NCBI GenBank assembly: GCA_903878265.1 | Contig: CAIRHD010000028.1 | Location: 1-34,926 of the forward strand | DNA length: 34,926 nt | Source of the DNA: an uncultured Bacteroidales bacterium | Lineage (GTDB): Bacteria; Bacteroidota; Bacteroidia; Bacteroidales; UBA4417 | Reading direction: 5' to 3' | In this document: in pieces, positions 34,182-34,926 of the stretch | Layout of the letters: each line of letters begins with the position of its first letter | Numbering within the stretch: the first letter of the stretch is position 1 | The notes under the pieces: generated by a model | Told to the model about the DNA's origin: nothing | The model's input: only the letters and a program-made list of their open reading frames with translations | Database searches by the model: none | Position numbers and translations under genes: made by a program

Positions 34182-34853
34182 ATGAGCGAACTTGTAATAC
34201 ATAAACTATCCAAAAAGTACAAACAGCGGATAGTACTGTCTAATATTTCGTTCAGTATAAAAACCGGAGAGATTTTAGGGATGTTTGGGCGCAATGGCTG
34301 CGGGAAATCTACATTGTTAAAAATCCTGTTTGGTGTTTTGCCTTCCGATTATCAAGAAATAGTACTTGATAACGAATGTTTTAAGCCTTCGGGCAATATT
34401 AAATCGATGATCATTTCGTATTTGCCACAAGATGGTTTTCTGCCTAACAACTTAACGGTTAGGGAGGTAATCCCAATGTATTACGCGGATGGAAAAGCTC
34501 AGGATAAAATTTTTTACGACCCGAGGATTGCCCGATTTGAGCGACAAAAAATTGGAGCCTTGTCGATGGGCGAAAGAAGGTACTTCGAGATTGTTTTGGT
34601 TTCGAGGTTACCACATAAATTTTTAATGCTCGACGAACCCTTTTCCATGATAGAACCTTTATGTCAGGAAGCAATAAAGGAACTCCTGGTTGAATTAAAG
34701 AAAGAAAAAGGCATACTGATCACAGACCATTATTATCGTAATGTTCTTTCGGTTTCGGATAGAAAAATGATTATAAAGGATGGCCGAGCGATTGAAATCG
34801 AGAATGAAAATGATTTGATTGAGAATGGATATTTATCAGAACCAAGAATATAA
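34182..34853 (+). CDS. ABC transporter ATP-binding protein
   Basis: 223 residues, a single nucleotide-binding domain. Walker A is GRNGCGKST (about residues 36-44) and the Q-loop lies in ISYLPQDGFLP. The signature is ALSMGERRYFEIVL, a variant of LSGGQ with LSMGE. Walker B is KFLMLDEPFSMIEP and the H-loop histidine is in LITDHYYRNV. It powers transport or signalling by an ABC complex; the only candidate membrane partner in view is the 89-residue protein encoded immediately upstream. Substrate unknown. The C-terminus (IENENDLIENGYLSEPRI) ends normally, and the window stops 73 nt later. Confidence 0.9.
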   Translation: MSELVIHKLSKKYKQRIVLSNISFSIKTGEILGMFGRNGCGKSTLLKILFGVLPSDYQEIVLDNECFKPSGNIKSMIISYLPQDGFLPNNLTVREVIPMYYADGKAQDKIFYDPRIARFERQKIGALSMGERRYFEIVLVSRLPHKFLMLDEPFSMIEPLCQEAIKELLVELKKEKGILITDHYYRNVLSVSDRKMIIKDGRAIEIENENDLIENGYLSEPRI

Positions 34854-34926
34854 ATAGTCTGCTTAACTCATAGCCTGTGACCTCAGTCCCGCACCCCAAA
34901 GCTGAACCTTAACCTTTAACATTCAC

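Overview
The window looks like a chromosomal housekeeping segment of a Bacteroidota organism, probably a free-living or environmental Bacteroidales-like lineage. It is AT-rich. Evidence for the phylum: Bacteroidota-type -7 promoter elements (TAnnTTTG) lie ahead of several genes, Shine-Dalgarno sequences are almost absent, the set DUF2520 / KdsC-like HAD / UbiA prenyltransferase / Maf occurs as a cluster, and multi-PAS hybrid histidine kinases and 'SAQ'-type signal peptides are present. No tRNA, rRNA, CRISPR array, transposase or phage gene was seen.

Layout. 1-200 (-): start of a secreted PKD-domain protein that runs off the left edge. 321-2594 (-): two tandem paralogous acyltransferase-fold proteins. 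2968-9530 (+): CcmF-type cytochrome c assembly protein, DUF2520 Rossmann protein, KdsC-like phosphatase, UbiA prenyltransferase, Maf nucleotide pyrophosphatase, and a second, degenerate UbiA-like membrane protein. 9700-15872 (+): secreted M14 zinc carboxypeptidase, secreted TolB-like beta-propeller, AI-2E/PerM-family membrane protein, and a radical SAM/SPASM protein overlapping it by a TTG start. 16430-19719 (-): the classic thrS-infC-rpmI-rplT translation operon, with infC apparently starting at AUA behind a strong SD. 19965-23319 (+): UbiD-family decarboxylase and ornithine aminotransferase. 23469-24768 (-): two adjacent superoxide dismutases, one cytoplasmic and one with a signal peptide. 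25145-30151 (-): a 1668-residue soluble hybrid sensor kinase. 30300-33543 (-): LutA/YkgE-like CCG protein, aroA and aroB. 33912-34853 (+): a tiny membrane protein and an ABC ATPase.

The coding content is mostly ordinary. The unusual material lies between genes. (1) Several intergenic gaps are built from short degenerate tandem words (GCCTAACA, GGATGTT, CCACATTA and a 14-nt CCAATAACTA-type unit). They have a consistent strand bias relative to the flanking genes, and some run into stop codons. (2) A 200-bp element with perfect 13-bp terminal inverted repeats abuts the stop codon of the giant kinase. (3) A 69-nt multi-stem hairpin with an alternative pairing lies in front of the TolB-like gene. 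(4) infC shows a noncanonical start. Gene functions were assigned from motifs read by eye; no database search was possible.
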